Notes: generated from the sequence alone by a model not told the origin. A DNA stretch of 64,000 bases from Flavobacteriaceae bacterium (GCA_016649715.1 JAENXC010000002.1:186001-250000), one strand, 5' to 3'; counted from the first letter of the stretch, positions 45,530 through 55,277 are shown. A program made the numbers and translations.

Positions 45530-45600
45530 AAACAGACCGTGCTTCGGTTTCAGTTTATCTTGAGCCTGTCGAAAGGCCCAGCAACCGAGGAACAAATGGT
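45530..45600. repeat. dispersed-type repeat before dnaK
   Basis: Contains ttatcttgagcctgtcgaaagg and the pair gcttcggtt / aaccgagg. The word tgagc-tgtcgaa recurs at 19515-19579 and 47556-47578 in altered form. No gene is supported in 45419-45647; the dnaK ATG follows an A/T-rich stretch. Confidence 0.5.
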
Positions 45601-45647
45601 TTTTGAACATCAATAAAAAATAATAATAAACAATAAAAATAAAAGAG

Positions 45648-47555
45648 ATGAGTAAAATAATTGGAATTGACTTAGGTACAACCAACTCCTGCGTTGCCGT
45701 TATGGAAGGTAGCGAGCCAACGGTTATTCCGAATGCCGAAGGAAAAAGAACAACCCCTTCCGTAATTGCATTTGTGGAAGGTGGCGAAATTAAAGTAGGC
45801 GACCCTGCAAAACGTCAGGCGGTTACAAACCCTACAAAAACCATCAGCTCCATTAAGAGATTTATGGGGAACAAGTTTTCTGAATCTAAGGCGGAAGCGG
45901 AACGAGCAGCCTTTAAAGTTGTTAAAGGCGACAATGACACCGCCCGTGTGGACATTGACGGACGTCTGTACACGCCACAGGAATTGAGCGCGATGATTCT
46001 TCAAAAAATGAAGAAAACCGCCGAAGATTATTTGGGACAGCCAGTAACCCGTGCGGTTATTACCGTTCCTGCCTATTTTAACGACAGTCAGCGCCACGCA
46101 ACCAAAGAAGCGGGTGAAATTGCTGGTCTTAAAGTAGAGCGAATCATTAACGAACCAACTGCTGCTGCATTGGCATACGGTCTTGACAAAAAAGGAACCG
46201 ACCAAAAAGTTGTAGTATTTGACTTTGGTGGTGGTACGCACGACGTTAGTATCCTTGAATTGGGTGACGGCGTTTTTGAAGTACTTGCTACCGATGGTGA
46301 TACTCACTTAGGTGGTGATGATGTTGACCAAAAAATTATCAATTGGTTGGCAGATGACTTTAAAGCCGAAGAAGATTTTGATCTTCGCAAAGATCCAATG
46401 GCATTGCAACGTTTGAAAGAAGCAGCCGAAAAAGCGAAAATTGAGCTTTCTTCTGCAGCACAAACTGAAATTAACTTGCCTTATATTACAGCTACTGCCA
46501 GCGGACCAAAACACTTGGTGAAAAGTTTGACCCGAGCCAAGTTTGAACAGTTGATCGATGATTTGGTAAAAAGAACAATGAAGCCTTGCGAAACCGCTCT
46601 GAAAGCAGCAGGTTTAAGCAAAAGCGATATAGATGAAGTGATTCTTGTAGGTGGTTCCACCCGTATTCCTGCAGTGCAGGAAGCTGTGGAAAAATTCTTC
46701 GGAAAAAAACCGCACAAAGGGGTAAACCCAGATGAAGTGGTTGCCGTAGGTGCTGCAATTCAAGGTGGTGTATTGACCGGAGATGTGAAAGACGTTCTTC
46801 TTTTGGATGTAACGCCACTTTCTCTTGGTATTGAAACTATGGGAGGTGTAATGACTCATTTAATTGAAGCCAATACAACCATTCCTACCAAGAAAAGCCA
46901 AGTGTTCTCTACAGCGGCGGACAATCAGCCAAGTGTTGAGATCCACGTATTGCAAGGGGAACGCCCAATGGCAAACGACAACAAGACAATCGGTCGTTTC
47001 CACTTGGATGGAATTCCACCAGCACAGCGCGGTACGCCACAAATTGAAGTAACGTTTGATATTGATGCCAACGGTATCATTAAGGTGAGCGCTACCGATA
47101 AGGCTACCAACAAAACGCAGGATATTCGTATTGAGGCTTCTTCAGGTCTTACAGATGCGGAAATCAAAAAGATGAAAGCAGATGCAGAAGAAAATGCTGA
47201 AAGCGATAAGCTTGCGAAGGAAAAAGTGGACAAATTGAACGAAGCTGATGCGTTGATTTTCCAGACTGAAAAGCAACTGAAAGAGTTTGGTGACAAATTA
47301 TCTGATGATAAAAAGAAACCAATTGAAGATGCTTTGGAAGAACTGAAAAAAGCGTACGAAACCAAAGAGGTGAGTAATATACAACCTGCTTTGGATAAAA
47401 TAAACGAAGCTTGGAAAACCGCTTCCGAAGAAATGTACAAAGCCCAAGCCGATGGCCAAGGCGCCCCAACCGGTGATGCCGGAAAAGGAGCAGAGCAGGG
47501 AGGCACCGCTGAAAATAGCGATGTTGAGGACGTTGACTTCGAAGAAGTCAAGTAG
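45648..47555 (+). CDS. dnaK: chaperone DnaK (Hsp70)
   Basis: 635 residues. ATPase domain: [39 protein letters not shown] and [10 protein letters not shown]. Substrate domain from about 385 with [17 protein letters not shown], followed by a helical lid and a C-terminal Gly/Ala-rich tail ending in [11 protein letters not shown]. Works with the CbpA-type co-chaperone at 2633. The last 21 coding bases are repeated after the stop, at 47579-47602, with the intervening dispersed element. Confidence 0.97.
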   Translation: MSKIIGIDLGTTNSCVAVMEGSEPTVIPNAEGKRTTPSVIAFVEGGEIKVGDPAKRQAVTNPTKTISSIKRFMGNKFSESKAEAERAAFKVVKGDNDTARVDIDGRLYTPQELSAMILQKMKKTAEDYLGQPVTRAVITVPAYFNDSQRHATKEAGEIAGLKVERIINEPTAAALAYGLDKKGTDQKVVVFDFGGGTHDVSILELGDGVFEVLATDGDTHLGGDDVDQKIINWLADDFKAEEDFDLRKDPMALQRLKEAAEKAKIELSSAAQTEINLPYITATASGPKHLVKSLTRAKFEQLIDDLVKRTMKPCETALKAAGLSKSDIDEVILVGGSTRIPAVQEAVEKFFGKKPHKGVNPDEVVAVGAAIQGGVLTGDVKDVLLLDVTPLSLGIETMGGVMTHLIEANTTIPTKKSQVFSTAADNQPSVEIHVLQGERPMANDNKTIGRFHLDGIPPAQRGTPQIEVTFDIDANGIIKVSATDKATNKTQDIRIEASSGLTDAEIKKMKADAEENAESDKLAKEKVDKLNEADALIFQTEKQLKEFGDKLSDDKKKPIEDALEELKKAYETKEVSNIQPALDKINEAWKTASEEMYKAQADGQGAPTGDAGKGAEQGGTAENSDVEDVDFEEVK

Positions 47556-47602
47556 CCTGTCCTGAGCGAAGTCGAAGGGTTGACTTTGAAGAGGTTAAAT
47601 AA
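47556..47602. repeat. dispersed element and duplicated dnaK 3' end
   Basis: After the TAG at 47553 comes cctgtcctgagcgaagtcgaagg (47556-47578), then gttgactttgaagaggttaaataa (47579-47602), which would encode VDFEEVK and a stop, identical in protein to the true dnaK end but differing at four third-codon positions. Confidence 0.85.
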
Positions 47603-47624
47603 GCTTATAGAAATAGATGAATGC

Positions 47625-47658
47625 AAAAACCGCAACCTGAGAGGGTTGCGGTTTTTTT
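47625..47658 (+). terminator. intrinsic terminator of dnaK
   Basis: aaaaaccgcaacc (47625-47637), loop of 6, ggttgcggttttt (47644-47656), T-run. A strong GC stem of 8 bp extended by A/T pairs. Confidence 0.92.
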
Positions 47659-47756
47659 GTTTATTATCAGTGTGCTTTCTGAAATTATCCAGAATTGCCT
47701 GCCATCTCTCGCGCTGCATTTCCAAGTGGTTTTCAGTTTTCAGCGACATAGTATTT

Positions 47757-47870
47757 AAAAAAAGAGCGACCCAAAAAGAGCCGCTCCATTTTAAAAGCTT
47801 TTTTCTAACCAAATATTAAGCTTTAAGGTCTTTGAAGTGGGTGGGGGCCACTTGGTTCAAAGACCGGGGC
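47757..47870 (-). ncRNA. candidate structured RNA ending in a terminator
   Basis: Read on the minus strand there are three consecutive hairpins. First, GGTCTTTG/CAAAGACC with inner AAGTGG/CCACTT and a 4-base bulge (plus 47827-47865). Second, AAAGCTT/AAGCTTT (47794-47824). Third, a 9-bp stem with loop of five and a 7-base T-run (47757-47786). It could be the end of the ridA mRNA or an independent RNA; no TAnnTTTG was found just upstream. Confidence 0.4.
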
Positions 47871-48008
47871 AAGCTACTAATAATTTCTAATTTAACAATG
47901 CTTTAAACGATAAAATATGCTCGTTGTCGTGTTTTATAAAATATGAGTGCCTATTCGGAAATTAGTAATTTGTAGAGAAAGGTTCAATAGCTGGTTCCCA
48001 AAAATTCC

Positions 48009-48389
48009 CTAAAGCGAGGCAACCACTGAAATCTCCACATTCACAAACTTGGGCAGGTTGGCTACTTCCACAGTTTCACGAGCGGGTGCGGTGGCTTCGT
48101 TAAAATAGCTGCCATACACCTCGTTGATAGCGGCAAAATTGTTCATATCACTGATGAAGATGGTAGTTTTCAGTACGTTTTCAAAGTTCATTCCGGCTTC
48201 GGTAAGGATGGCCTTTAGGTTTTCCATAACCAGTTTGGTCTCGGTTTTAATGTTGTCCGTTACCAAATTCCCAGTTTTTGGATCAATCGCTATTTGCCCA
48301 GAAGTGTAGAGCATAGTTCCATTGAGTATCGCTTGGTTGTATGGGCCAATGGGCGCAGGGGCGTGGGGGGTGGTGATTATTGTTTTCAT
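48009..48389 (-). CDS. ridA: RidA/YjgF-family reactive enamine/imine deaminase
   Basis: 126 residues, a single RidA domain: APAPIGPYNQAILNGTMLYTSGQIAIDP, TKLVMENLKAILTEAGMNFENVLKTTIF, and the closing PARETVEVANLPKFVNVEISVVA with the conserved Arg. It hydrolyses 2-aminoacrylate and similar intermediates released by PLP enzymes. Monocistronic by spacing. Confidence 0.95.
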   Translation of the reverse strand: MKTIITTPHAPAPIGPYNQAILNGTMLYTSGQIAIDPKTGNLVTDNIKTETKLVMENLKAILTEAGMNFENVLKTTIFISDMNNFAAINEVYGSYFNEATAPARETVEVANLPKFVNVEISVVASL

Positions 48390-48570
48390 GTTTTTGGGTT
48401 TAGAAGGTTTAGAAGTTTAGATGTCGATGAGTTTAAAGTGTACGGGGTTCTTCGCGTTTTTGCAGCTTGGCGTGCATTTCTCTCTTGCAAAGCCGCAAAG
48501 TGTTTCTTATTTTTTAAATTTTATACAGGTACCATTTAAATTTTGAACCTTGAATCTTGAATAACAAGTT

Positions 48571-48585
48571 CCCCCTTTTTGGGGG
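48571..48585. repeat. CCCCC-ttttt-GGGGG hairpin
   Basis: Perfect 5-bp hairpin in the sequence aagttccccc...gggggccaggggggc just after the lptD stop at 48596. Similar in style to 2269-2285, it may help end transcription of lptD. Confidence 0.6.
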
Positions 48586-48595
48586 CCAGGGGGGC

Positions 48596-51304
48596 TTACA
48601 AACGTTTATCACTCTCTCTCCGCTTATCATACTTAATATCACTGAGCATAGACGATTTTATTCCTATAAAGAAATACCAAGCCGTGTTGATGCTGCCAAT
48701 GGGTGTCCAGTTGAAACTCATTTGCCAACTTTCCAAATCGCGTTGGAAACGGAATTGCGTTAGGGTTATGCCCTTGTTCTTAAAATCATAACCCGAGGAA
48801 ACGCCCACCGTCCACCGCGGTGCCAGTTCCATATTGGTGCTCATCATAAACGATTGGCTGGAAATTTCGTTCTGCCGCCGGGCATTGCCATAGGTGATGG
48901 TGTAAGCAAAACGCACATCCCATGGAATGTTGTAATTGTACCATTCCACGTTGGTTTTGTCAACAGCTTCCTCGTCATTGTTTTTATATATCTGCCCGTC
49001 ATAAATATTCGCGGCTTCGCCAAAGAGGTCATCGGGCCGGCCACCGTTTCGGAAAGTTTCGTTGTCTATTCCCATATCTTTTCCCTTGTCTTCAAAATCT
49101 TTGCTGCTGAAGGAATAGTTGATGCTCACATTGGCATTGGTCAACCGGAAAAGACTTCCGCCATTATTGATGTTAAAAACATCTATTTTGTTATTGTTGT
49201 TGTCCAGAGCATACGGGTCCAGCGATCCACTAAAGTTGAAATCCAGCTTTTTCACAATAGGAATGCTGCCGCTAAATTGCAATGGGCTCCATTTCAGGGA
49301 ATCGCCCGCAAGATTATAGGCTGTGGAAAAGTTCAGGTTGTTCAGCAAAATTACTTTTTTGGGTTCTTTGGCAAGCGTGTCGCTGTCGCGCACTTTGGCC
49401 TCAAAGGTATTGCTCAAGGACATCCCGATGCTGCTGGAATATACTTTGCTTGGCGGACCGTAAAGCGTATTTTCAAAACGTGAATATTCAACAACATGTG
49501 CAGCTTCATCTGCCGTTTTTGGCACAAGAAACTCATCGTAATACCTATCAAAAGCGGGATTCACGTTATAGCCGATGGAAGGGCGTACCACATGGCGGAT
49601 AGCCTGTATTTTTTTATCTTTTCCGAAGTTGAAAAGCCCGTAAAGTGTGGTTCCCAAACTGGTTGAAAAATTATAGGTACGGTAACTCTCAAAACCAGAA
49701 ACGGTATCTTGAACAATGCCGCCCAAACCATTGTTTACGGTTGCATCATAGCGTTTACGGGTACTTTTAAGAACCCAAGTTTCCCGAAAGTTGGTCCCTG
49801 CAGAAGCACTTAAATATTTAAGGATTTTAAAGTTGGTTGTAATTGGAATATTGTGCTGCGCCCCAATCTGTGCGCTATTAAACATTTCTGACTTAAAAAA
49901 TAGCGAATCGGCCGTCAATATTCGGTTTTCTGCGGAAAGGTCGTACTGAAAATTTATATTCTGAATAATCCCTTTTTTGGCGCCATCCTTTGGTGCGAAT
50001 GGATATATCCGCGAAACGCTTCCGCTCAAGTTTGGCAGCGACATGGATATTTGTTGGGTATTTGTGTTCTGTGAATGTGTGGCGGCAAGTGTGAAGTTTA
50101 CCTGTGGGTCGCCTTCAAAACTTTTGGAGTAGGAAATGGAGGAGCTAAGCGTATTCACCAATGCACTGGCATTGTTGACCTGATTGATGGATTCAGTAAA
50201 ATATTTACTGCTCCCAATATTTACTGAAGCGGAAAAACGCGAACTCGGGTTGCTCTTTGAATCCTGAGTGTGTTGCCAGCGAATGTTGTAAATACTGCTT
50301 TCCTGAAAATTGGGAAACCCTCTTTCCTCTTGCACAAGGCTTTCATAACGAGCACTGAAATTTCCGCGGTATTTATATTTAAGTACATATGTAGATTCTC
50401 CCCGCAAAGCATAGCTTCCGTTGGTGTAATAATCGCCCAGTAGGCTAAAATCCAAATAATCATTGATGGCAAAATAATAGCCCCCGTTCTGAAAGAAGAA
50501 CCCACGGCTGTTGTTTTCGCCAAAGGAAGGAATAATAAAACCAGAAGTGCGGTCTTCGGTTAACGGAAAGTAAGCAAAGGGTAGCCCTATGGGCGTTGGC
50601 ACATCGGCTATATACATATTAGTCAATCCCGTAACAATTTTTTTCTTCGGAACAAATTTCGCCTTTCGGGTGTAGAAATAATATTCGGGGTCGTCAATAT
50701 TTTTTGAAGTAGTAAACTTCACATTTCGCAAATAAATCACGGAATCGTTTACTTTTTTGGTTACTTCGGCAATTACATTAAAACCGTTCTGTTCCGTCCG
50801 GCTGTTATAAACGAGCGCTTTTTTAGAATTAAAATTATACCGAATGGAATCTGGCTCCACTTTATTGTTTCCCTGCACAAAAATAGGGCGTTGGCTGTAA
50901 GTGCCCGCACTGTCTATCCCTTTGGCATATACTTCGTTTTTGTTGTAATCTAAAATAATCAAACCCGCATCAATCCGCATATCTTCGTAAATGATATACG
51001 CTTTGTTGTACATATATACCTTGTTCTCCTTTCTATTGAGAAGCACGTAATCTTCGCCGTAATAATCCACAATATCTGTCAAGGTTTCCTTGGGAGGCTT
51101 TATGGAATCGGTCTTAACGGTGTCCTTAGCCTTTTCGTTAATTTCGGCAATAATCGGTTTTAGGTTTACGGAAACAGTATCCTCATTATTGGTTTTGGGG
51201 ATGTTAGCTTCATTCTTCGGCGGAATGTCCTGCGCATGCAAAATTGCGCTGCAAAGTAGCAGGAATGTTAAGAAGATTGTTAAGTAATGCCTGTTGGTCT
51301 GCAA
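48596..51304 (-). CDS. lptD: LPS-assembly outer-membrane protein LptD
   Basis: 902 residues from a TTG at 51304, which yields the signal peptide MQTNRHYLTIFLTFLLLCSAILHAQD. The longer frame to a TTG at 51355 overlaps the -7 box. After the signal come an N-terminal OstA-like jellyroll (DYYGEDYVLLNRKENKVYMYNKA, repeat-like segments) and a large beta-barrel with alternating aromatic/hydrophilic strands to the C-terminus. It inserts LPS into the outer leaflet with LptE, and works with the LptG/F-like permease (29462). Confidence 0.88.
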   Translation of the reverse strand: MQTNRHYLTIFLTFLLLCSAILHAQDIPPKNEANIPKTNNEDTVSVNLKPIIAEINEKAKDTVKTDSIKPPKETLTDIVDYYGEDYVLLNRKENKVYMYNKAYIIYEDMRIDAGLIILDYNKNEVYAKGIDSAGTYSQRPIFVQGNNKVEPDSIRYNFNSKKALVYNSRTEQNGFNVIAEVTKKVNDSVIYLRNVKFTTSKNIDDPEYYFYTRKAKFVPKKKIVTGLTNMYIADVPTPIGLPFAYFPLTEDRTSGFIIPSFGENNSRGFFFQNGGYYFAINDYLDFSLLGDYYTNGSYALRGESTYVLKYKYRGNFSARYESLVQEERGFPNFQESSIYNIRWQHTQDSKSNPSSRFSASVNIGSSKYFTESINQVNNASALVNTLSSSISYSKSFEGDPQVNFTLAATHSQNTNTQQISMSLPNLSGSVSRIYPFAPKDGAKKGIIQNINFQYDLSAENRILTADSLFFKSEMFNSAQIGAQHNIPITTNFKILKYLSASAGTNFRETWVLKSTRKRYDATVNNGLGGIVQDTVSGFESYRTYNFSTSLGTTLYGLFNFGKDKKIQAIRHVVRPSIGYNVNPAFDRYYDEFLVPKTADEAAHVVEYSRFENTLYGPPSKVYSSSIGMSLSNTFEAKVRDSDTLAKEPKKVILLNNLNFSTAYNLAGDSLKWSPLQFSGSIPIVKKLDFNFSGSLDPYALDNNNNKIDVFNINNGGSLFRLTNANVSINYSFSSKDFEDKGKDMGIDNETFRNGGRPDDLFGEAANIYDGQIYKNNDEEAVDKTNVEWYNYNIPWDVRFAYTITYGNARRQNEISSQSFMMSTNMELAPRWTVGVSSGYDFKNKGITLTQFRFQRDLESWQMSFNWTPIGSINTAWYFFIGIKSSMLSDIKYDKRRESDKRL

Positions 51305-51352
51305 TGCGCTGATGCTATTATTTTGTAGATTTGGCTCAGTATTTGAAACGGT

Positions 51353-51360
51353 CAAAAATA
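51353..51360 (-). promoter_or_regulatory. -7 box of lptD
   Basis: Minus strand: TATTTTTG followed by ACCG, a perfect TAnnTTTG. It overlaps the longest in-frame TTG (51355), so the 51304 start is preferred; the leader would be about 42 nt. Confidence 0.55.
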
Positions 51361-51682
51361 AACATATTTTTTCGGGTATATTTTTTTAAATGAATTTTTT
51401 GGGAAAAGGATTATTGAAACAGGAAACAGGACTAAAATGAAACAGGACTGAAGGGAAATAGGAAGCAGGACTGGAGGGAAACGGGAAACTAGACGGTTTG
51501 GTTTTTAAATGTTCTCTATTTCATTATTAAATCCGAATCCGTCCTGTATCTTGTAGCGCAGCGATCCTGTTTCCTGAGTCAATTTTAAAAATAATAATCA
51601 ATAATAACAATCGTAACAGCTTTATGAAATGCCCATTAACAATTTACAAACCACAATTTAGGATGAATATTCTAGGCATTCC

Positions 51683-51711
51683 ACCTGCCTGCTTAACGCA
51701 GGTAGGCAGGT
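51683..51711. repeat. dispersed palindrome, copy 5 (disrupted)
   Basis: ACCTGCCTGC (51683-51692), ttaac, GCAGGTAGGCAGGT. The inner CCTGC/GCAGG still pairs; the centre has diverged from CCGG. Confidence 0.75.
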
Positions 51712-51739
51712 CTTCCGCTTTATCAAATTTTTTATACAG

Positions 51740-52861
51740 ATGAAAACGAAACTATTTTCTTCTTTCGTATTAATAATAAGTCTTTCATTCTTTTCTTTCA
51801 CTGCTTCGGCGGCTGAAAATCCAATAAAACCCTTCGTTATTGTTTTGGATGCGGGCCACGGTGGTCACGATACCGGAAACATCGGCAATGGCTACAAAGA
51901 ATCTGAAATAGCGTTGAGTATCATTCTAAAAGTGGGTGCCGAGCTTGAAAAACTTCCCAACGTTAAAGTAATCTATACGCGCAAAACCGACGTTTTTATT
52001 GAACTTCGCGAACGTGCTGCAATCGCCAATAGGGCAGATGCCGATCTTTTTGTTTCTGTGCATTGCAACGCCCACAGCAGCCAAGCGTACGGAACTGAAA
52101 CCTTTGTGCTGGGTTTGCACAAGAGCCAAGCCAACTTTGAGGTTGCAAAAAAGGAAAACGAAGTGATTTATTTGGAAGATAATTACAAGGAAAAATATGG
52201 TGGCTTCGACCCTAATGCTCCAGAATCATTGATAGGAATGGTGTTGATGCAGGAAGAGTATCTGGACCAGAGCATCCTTTTGGCAAGCTTGGTTCAAAAC
52301 AATATTGTGAACAATCTTAAGCAGAACGACCGCAGCGTGAAACAGGCAGGTTTTTGGGTGCTCCACAATACCTATATGCCCAGTGTGCTGATTGAAACTG
52401 GTTTTCTTACGAATAAAAAAGAGGGAGAATATCTCAATTCTGTAAAAGGACAGACCGATATGTCGCGCGAAATTGCCAATGCCATCAAAACTTACATCAG
52501 CAGTCTTTCCGTAGCGAACGAAAAAATAAAAGACCCCGAAGTAAAGGAACTGGAAGTTGAAAAGGTGATCGAAACAACCAAAGAAGATATTTATGAAGGT
52601 GTGACCTTTAAAGTACAATTGGCCGCCAGCAGCAGAAAATTGGACACCAAACCGAGTAACTTCAAGGGCCTTAAAGACATAGCCCGCGACAAAGAGGATG
52701 GACTGTTCAAATATTACTACGGCGAAACTTCCGACTACAACAAAATACAGATAATGAAAACCTTCGCACAGCAAAAAGGTTTTCCAACTGCATACATTGT
52801 TGCATTCAAAAAAGGGAAAAAAGTTAATGTCCCCGAAGTGTTAAAATCGAAAGCCAATTAG
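51740..52861 (+). CDS. N-acetylmuramoyl-L-alanine amidase
   Basis: 373 residues. Signal peptide about 1-24 (ending SAAENP). Amidase_3 zinc site: VLDAGHGGHDTG (His), KESEIAL (Glu), SVHCNAH (His), and LIETGFLTN (catalytic Glu). The C-terminal 80 residues (FKVQLAASSRKLDTKPSNFKG...YYYGETSDY) resemble a SPOR domain that binds denuded glycan at the septum. It cleaves the peptide from MurNAc during cell separation. Confidence 0.93.
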   Translation: MKTKLFSSFVLIISLSFFSFTASAAENPIKPFVIVLDAGHGGHDTGNIGNGYKESEIALSIILKVGAELEKLPNVKVIYTRKTDVFIELRERAAIANRADADLFVSVHCNAHSSQAYGTETFVLGLHKSQANFEVAKKENEVIYLEDNYKEKYGGFDPNAPESLIGMVLMQEEYLDQSILLASLVQNNIVNNLKQNDRSVKQAGFWVLHNTYMPSVLIETGFLTNKKEGEYLNSVKGQTDMSREIANAIKTYISSLSVANEKIKDPEVKELEVEKVIETTKEDIYEGVTFKVQLAASSRKLDTKPSNFKGLKDIARDKEDGLFKYYYGETSDYNKIQIMKTFAQQKGFPTAYIVAFKKGKKVNVPEVLKSKAN

Positions 52862-52915
52862 TGTGCTTTCTTTATATTTATCACTTAAATTTGTTCAAAA
52901 TCTAAAATTGCACTC

Positions 52916-53866
52916 TTGAAACTATCCAAAGAAGTTAAGACCGGAATCCTCGCCATAGGCGCCATATTACTTTTGATATTTGGTTACAGTTTTTTAAAAG
53001 GCACCAATCTGCTGGATAAAAACCGTGAATTTTACGTGAAATACGACAATGTAGAAGGCTTGGCACAGGCTGCTCCCGTTACCATTAACGGGCTTACCGT
53101 GGGCAAGGTCCAAAACATTTCGTTTGCCAATTCAAAGGGAGGGCTTATTGTGAAATTTACTGTTGAAAAAGATTTCGATTTCTCAAAAAACAGTATCGTT
53201 AGGATTTATAGTTCGGGCCTTCTTGGTGGAAAAAACTTAGGAATTTATCCTGAATACGATATAAATAATATTGCGAATAGCGGCGACACCCTTCGTGGCG
53301 ATGTGGAAGATGGCATGTTGACTGCTGTTTCAAAAGCACTTGGACCTTTAGAGAAAAAGGTGAACAACACTTTAGCCACCGTGGATACATTATTATTGAA
53401 TGTAAACGACATTGTGGATGAAAAGACAAGAAAAAATCTAAAGGAAGCCATCGAAAATCTTAACAATACCTTGAATTCCTTTTCAGGGGTTTCGGAAAAC
53501 TTAAATCATATTCTTGCAAACAATACAGGAAAACTGGACAATACCTTTACCAATTTGGACAAAACCGCAAACAATCTTTCCAAACTAACAGATTCTTTGG
53601 CGCAACTGGAAACCGGAAAATTGGTGACAGATATACAAAACGTTGTGGATAAAATGAATAAGATAGTAGCGGGCGTGGATAATGGCGACGGCTCCATCGG
53701 AAAACTTTTGAAAGACGACAAGCTCTACGAAAATCTGGAAGGTGCTTCAAGGCAGCTTGAACAACTTCTGCAAGACGTAAAACTGAACCCGAAACGCTAC
53801 GTGAACATTTCAGTTTTTGGAAAAAAACAAAGGAAATACGTAACGCCGGACAACCCAGACGAATAA
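52916..53866 (+). CDS. mlaD: MlaD/MCE-family lipid-transport protein
   Basis: 316 residues. TTG start at 52916, with a membrane anchor at about residues 9-27 (TGILAIGAILLLIFGYSF). The MCE domain follows (YVKYDNVEGLAQAAPVTINGLTVGKV, SSGLLGGKNLGI), then long coiled-coil heptads (130-290). Members form periplasmic rings that move phospholipids between membranes. MlaE- and MlaF-type permease and ATPase genes are not in this window. Confidence 0.88.
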   Translation: MKLSKEVKTGILAIGAILLLIFGYSFLKGTNLLDKNREFYVKYDNVEGLAQAAPVTINGLTVGKVQNISFANSKGGLIVKFTVEKDFDFSKNSIVRIYSSGLLGGKNLGIYPEYDINNIANSGDTLRGDVEDGMLTAVSKALGPLEKKVNNTLATVDTLLLNVNDIVDEKTRKNLKEAIENLNNTLNSFSGVSENLNHILANNTGKLDNTFTNLDKTANNLSKLTDSLAQLETGKLVTDIQNVVDKMNKIVAGVDNGDGSIGKLLKDDKLYENLEGASRQLEQLLQDVKLNPKRYVNISVFGKKQRKYVTPDNPDE

Positions 53867-53869
53867 GCC

Positions 53870-55201
53870 ATGCAGTACATCCCGAACATACTTTTCACCA
53901 TCGCCCTTGCGGCGGGTATTGGTTATTTTACCCTCAACATCCGTAAAATAATCCGCAACATCAAGTTGGGGCGGGAAGTGGACGCTTCAGACCATACTGG
54001 TCAACGATGGAGCAATGTGTTTCGCATTGCGTTGGGACAATCAAAAATGGTGGTTCGGCCCATTCCAGGTCTGTTGCATATTTTCGTTTATGTGGGTTTT
54101 GTTATTATCAATATTGAAGTGCTGGAAATTATCATCGATGGCATTTTTGGGACGCATCGAGTTCTTTCCACAGTTCTTCCTGAAGGTTTATATAATTTTT
54201 TGATTGCTTCTTTTGAAATCTTGGCACTGTTGGTTTTGGTGGGCGTCATTCTTTTTTGGACACGTAGAAATATTCAAAAACTACAGCGCTTTTGGAAACC
54301 CGAAATGAAAGGATGGCCAAAAAACGACGGTAACTTCATCCTTTATTTTGAAATGGTTTTGATGATACTGTTTCTAACTATGAATGCTGCCGATCAATCC
54401 TTACAAACATTGGGAGTGGTGCATTATGTTGATGCAGGAGCATTTCCTATAAGTAAATTCATCACTCCACTAATGGACGGTCTTTCCGAAGGAACATTAA
54501 TAGCTATTGAACGCGGTGCGTGGTGGTTTCATATTTTGGGAATACTCGTATTCCTTAATTATCTGTACTTTTCAAAACACCTTCATATTTTATTGGCCTT
54601 CCCAAATGTTTACTTCGGTAAAGTGGTGCCGATGGGTAAATTCAGAAACCTTGATTCCGTCACCAACGAAGTAAAAATGATGATGGATCCAAATGTAGAT
54701 CCATTTGCAACTCCAGCGGAAGGAGCAACTGAAGCCCCTGCAAAGTTTGGCGCCAGCGATGTTATGGATTTAAGCAGGATTCAACTTTTAAACGCCTATA
54801 CCTGTACCGAATGTGGCCGCTGCACCAGTGTATGTCCAGCCAATATTACAGGCAAGTTGCTTTCTCCCAGAAAAATAATGATGGACACTCGCGACCGTTT
54901 GGAAGAAATAGGAAAAAACATCGACAAGAACGGCGAGTTCAAACCAGACGGAAAACAGTTGCTCGATGATTATATTCTTCGAGAGGAACTTTGGGCCTGT
55001 ACCACCTGCAACGCCTGTGTGGAGGCTTGTCCGGTGAGCATAGACCCGTTGAGCATTATTATGGATATGCGCCAGTATTTGGTGATGGAACAATCTGCCG
55101 CACCAACAGAGTTGAACGTGGCGATGACCAATATCGAAAACAACGGTGCGCCCTGGCCATACAACCAAATGGACCGTTTGAACTGGAAAAATGAGAATTG
55201 A
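53870..55201 (+). CDS. membrane-anchored two-[4Fe-4S] protein (HdrC/NarI-like)
   Basis: 443 residues. Five hydrophobic helices in the first 240 residues, of nitrate-reductase-gamma type, and a C-terminal ferredoxin domain with two full cysteine motifs: CTECGRCTSVCP from Cys312 and CTTCNACVEACP from Cys377. Architecture matches membrane electron-transfer subunits of HdrDE/DsrMK type. It begins 3 bp after mlaD. A CCG-domain partner is at 55796. Confidence 0.88.
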   Translation: MQYIPNILFTIALAAGIGYFTLNIRKIIRNIKLGREVDASDHTGQRWSNVFRIALGQSKMVVRPIPGLLHIFVYVGFVIINIEVLEIIIDGIFGTHRVLSTVLPEGLYNFLIASFEILALLVLVGVILFWTRRNIQKLQRFWKPEMKGWPKNDGNFILYFEMVLMILFLTMNAADQSLQTLGVVHYVDAGAFPISKFITPLMDGLSEGTLIAIERGAWWFHILGILVFLNYLYFSKHLHILLAFPNVYFGKVVPMGKFRNLDSVTNEVKMMMDPNVDPFATPAEGATEAPAKFGASDVMDLSRIQLLNAYTCTECGRCTSVCPANITGKLLSPRKIMMDTRDRLEEIGKNIDKNGEFKPDGKQLLDDYILREELWACTTCNACVEACPVSIDPLSIIMDMRQYLVMEQSAAPTELNVAMTNIENNGAPWPYNQMDRLNWKNEN

Positions 55202-55232
55202 TTAAAGACCAACGATTTTAAATAATATTCGT

Positions 55233-55258
55233 GAACCTGCCTGCCGGCAGGCAGGTTC
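55233..55258. repeat. dispersed palindrome, copy 6 (26 bp perfect)
   Basis: The best copy: both halves GAACCTGCCTGCC and GGCAGGCAGGTTC. It sits 31 bases after the Fe-S gene stop and 20 before the HAD gene start. Confidence 0.9.
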
Positions 55259-55277
55259 TTGGCAAAAAAGTAGAAAC

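Larger units (their letters stand above)
47556..48008. other. 453-base gene-free region between dnaK and ridA
   Basis: Holds, in order, the duplicated dnaK tail, the dnaK terminator, a weak minus-strand reading frame with no stop (rejected), a minus-strand terminator and two stacked hairpins (possible small RNA), and then plain AT-rich sequence to the ridA stop. Confidence 0.7.
51305..51739. other. 435-base gap between divergent lptD and the amidase gene
   Basis: It contains the lptD -7 box (51353-51360) and degenerate direct repeats of GAAACAGGACT (51423-51433, 51439-51449, a variant at 51462-51472). There is also an inverse word CCTGTTTCC (51566-51574) and palindrome copy 5 (51683-51711). 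No gene is supported. Confidence 0.6.

Noticed and set aside
46925..47812. Long minus-strand frame antisense to the dnaK 3' half, starting with a protein-like stretch
   Set aside because: It overlaps the true dnaK frame and runs through the dnaK terminator hairpin; the start lies beyond a minus-strand terminator. Treated as a shadow.
51305..51355. LptD start at the TTG at 51355
   Set aside because: It lies inside a perfect -7 box, and the TTG at 51304 gives a clean signal peptide.
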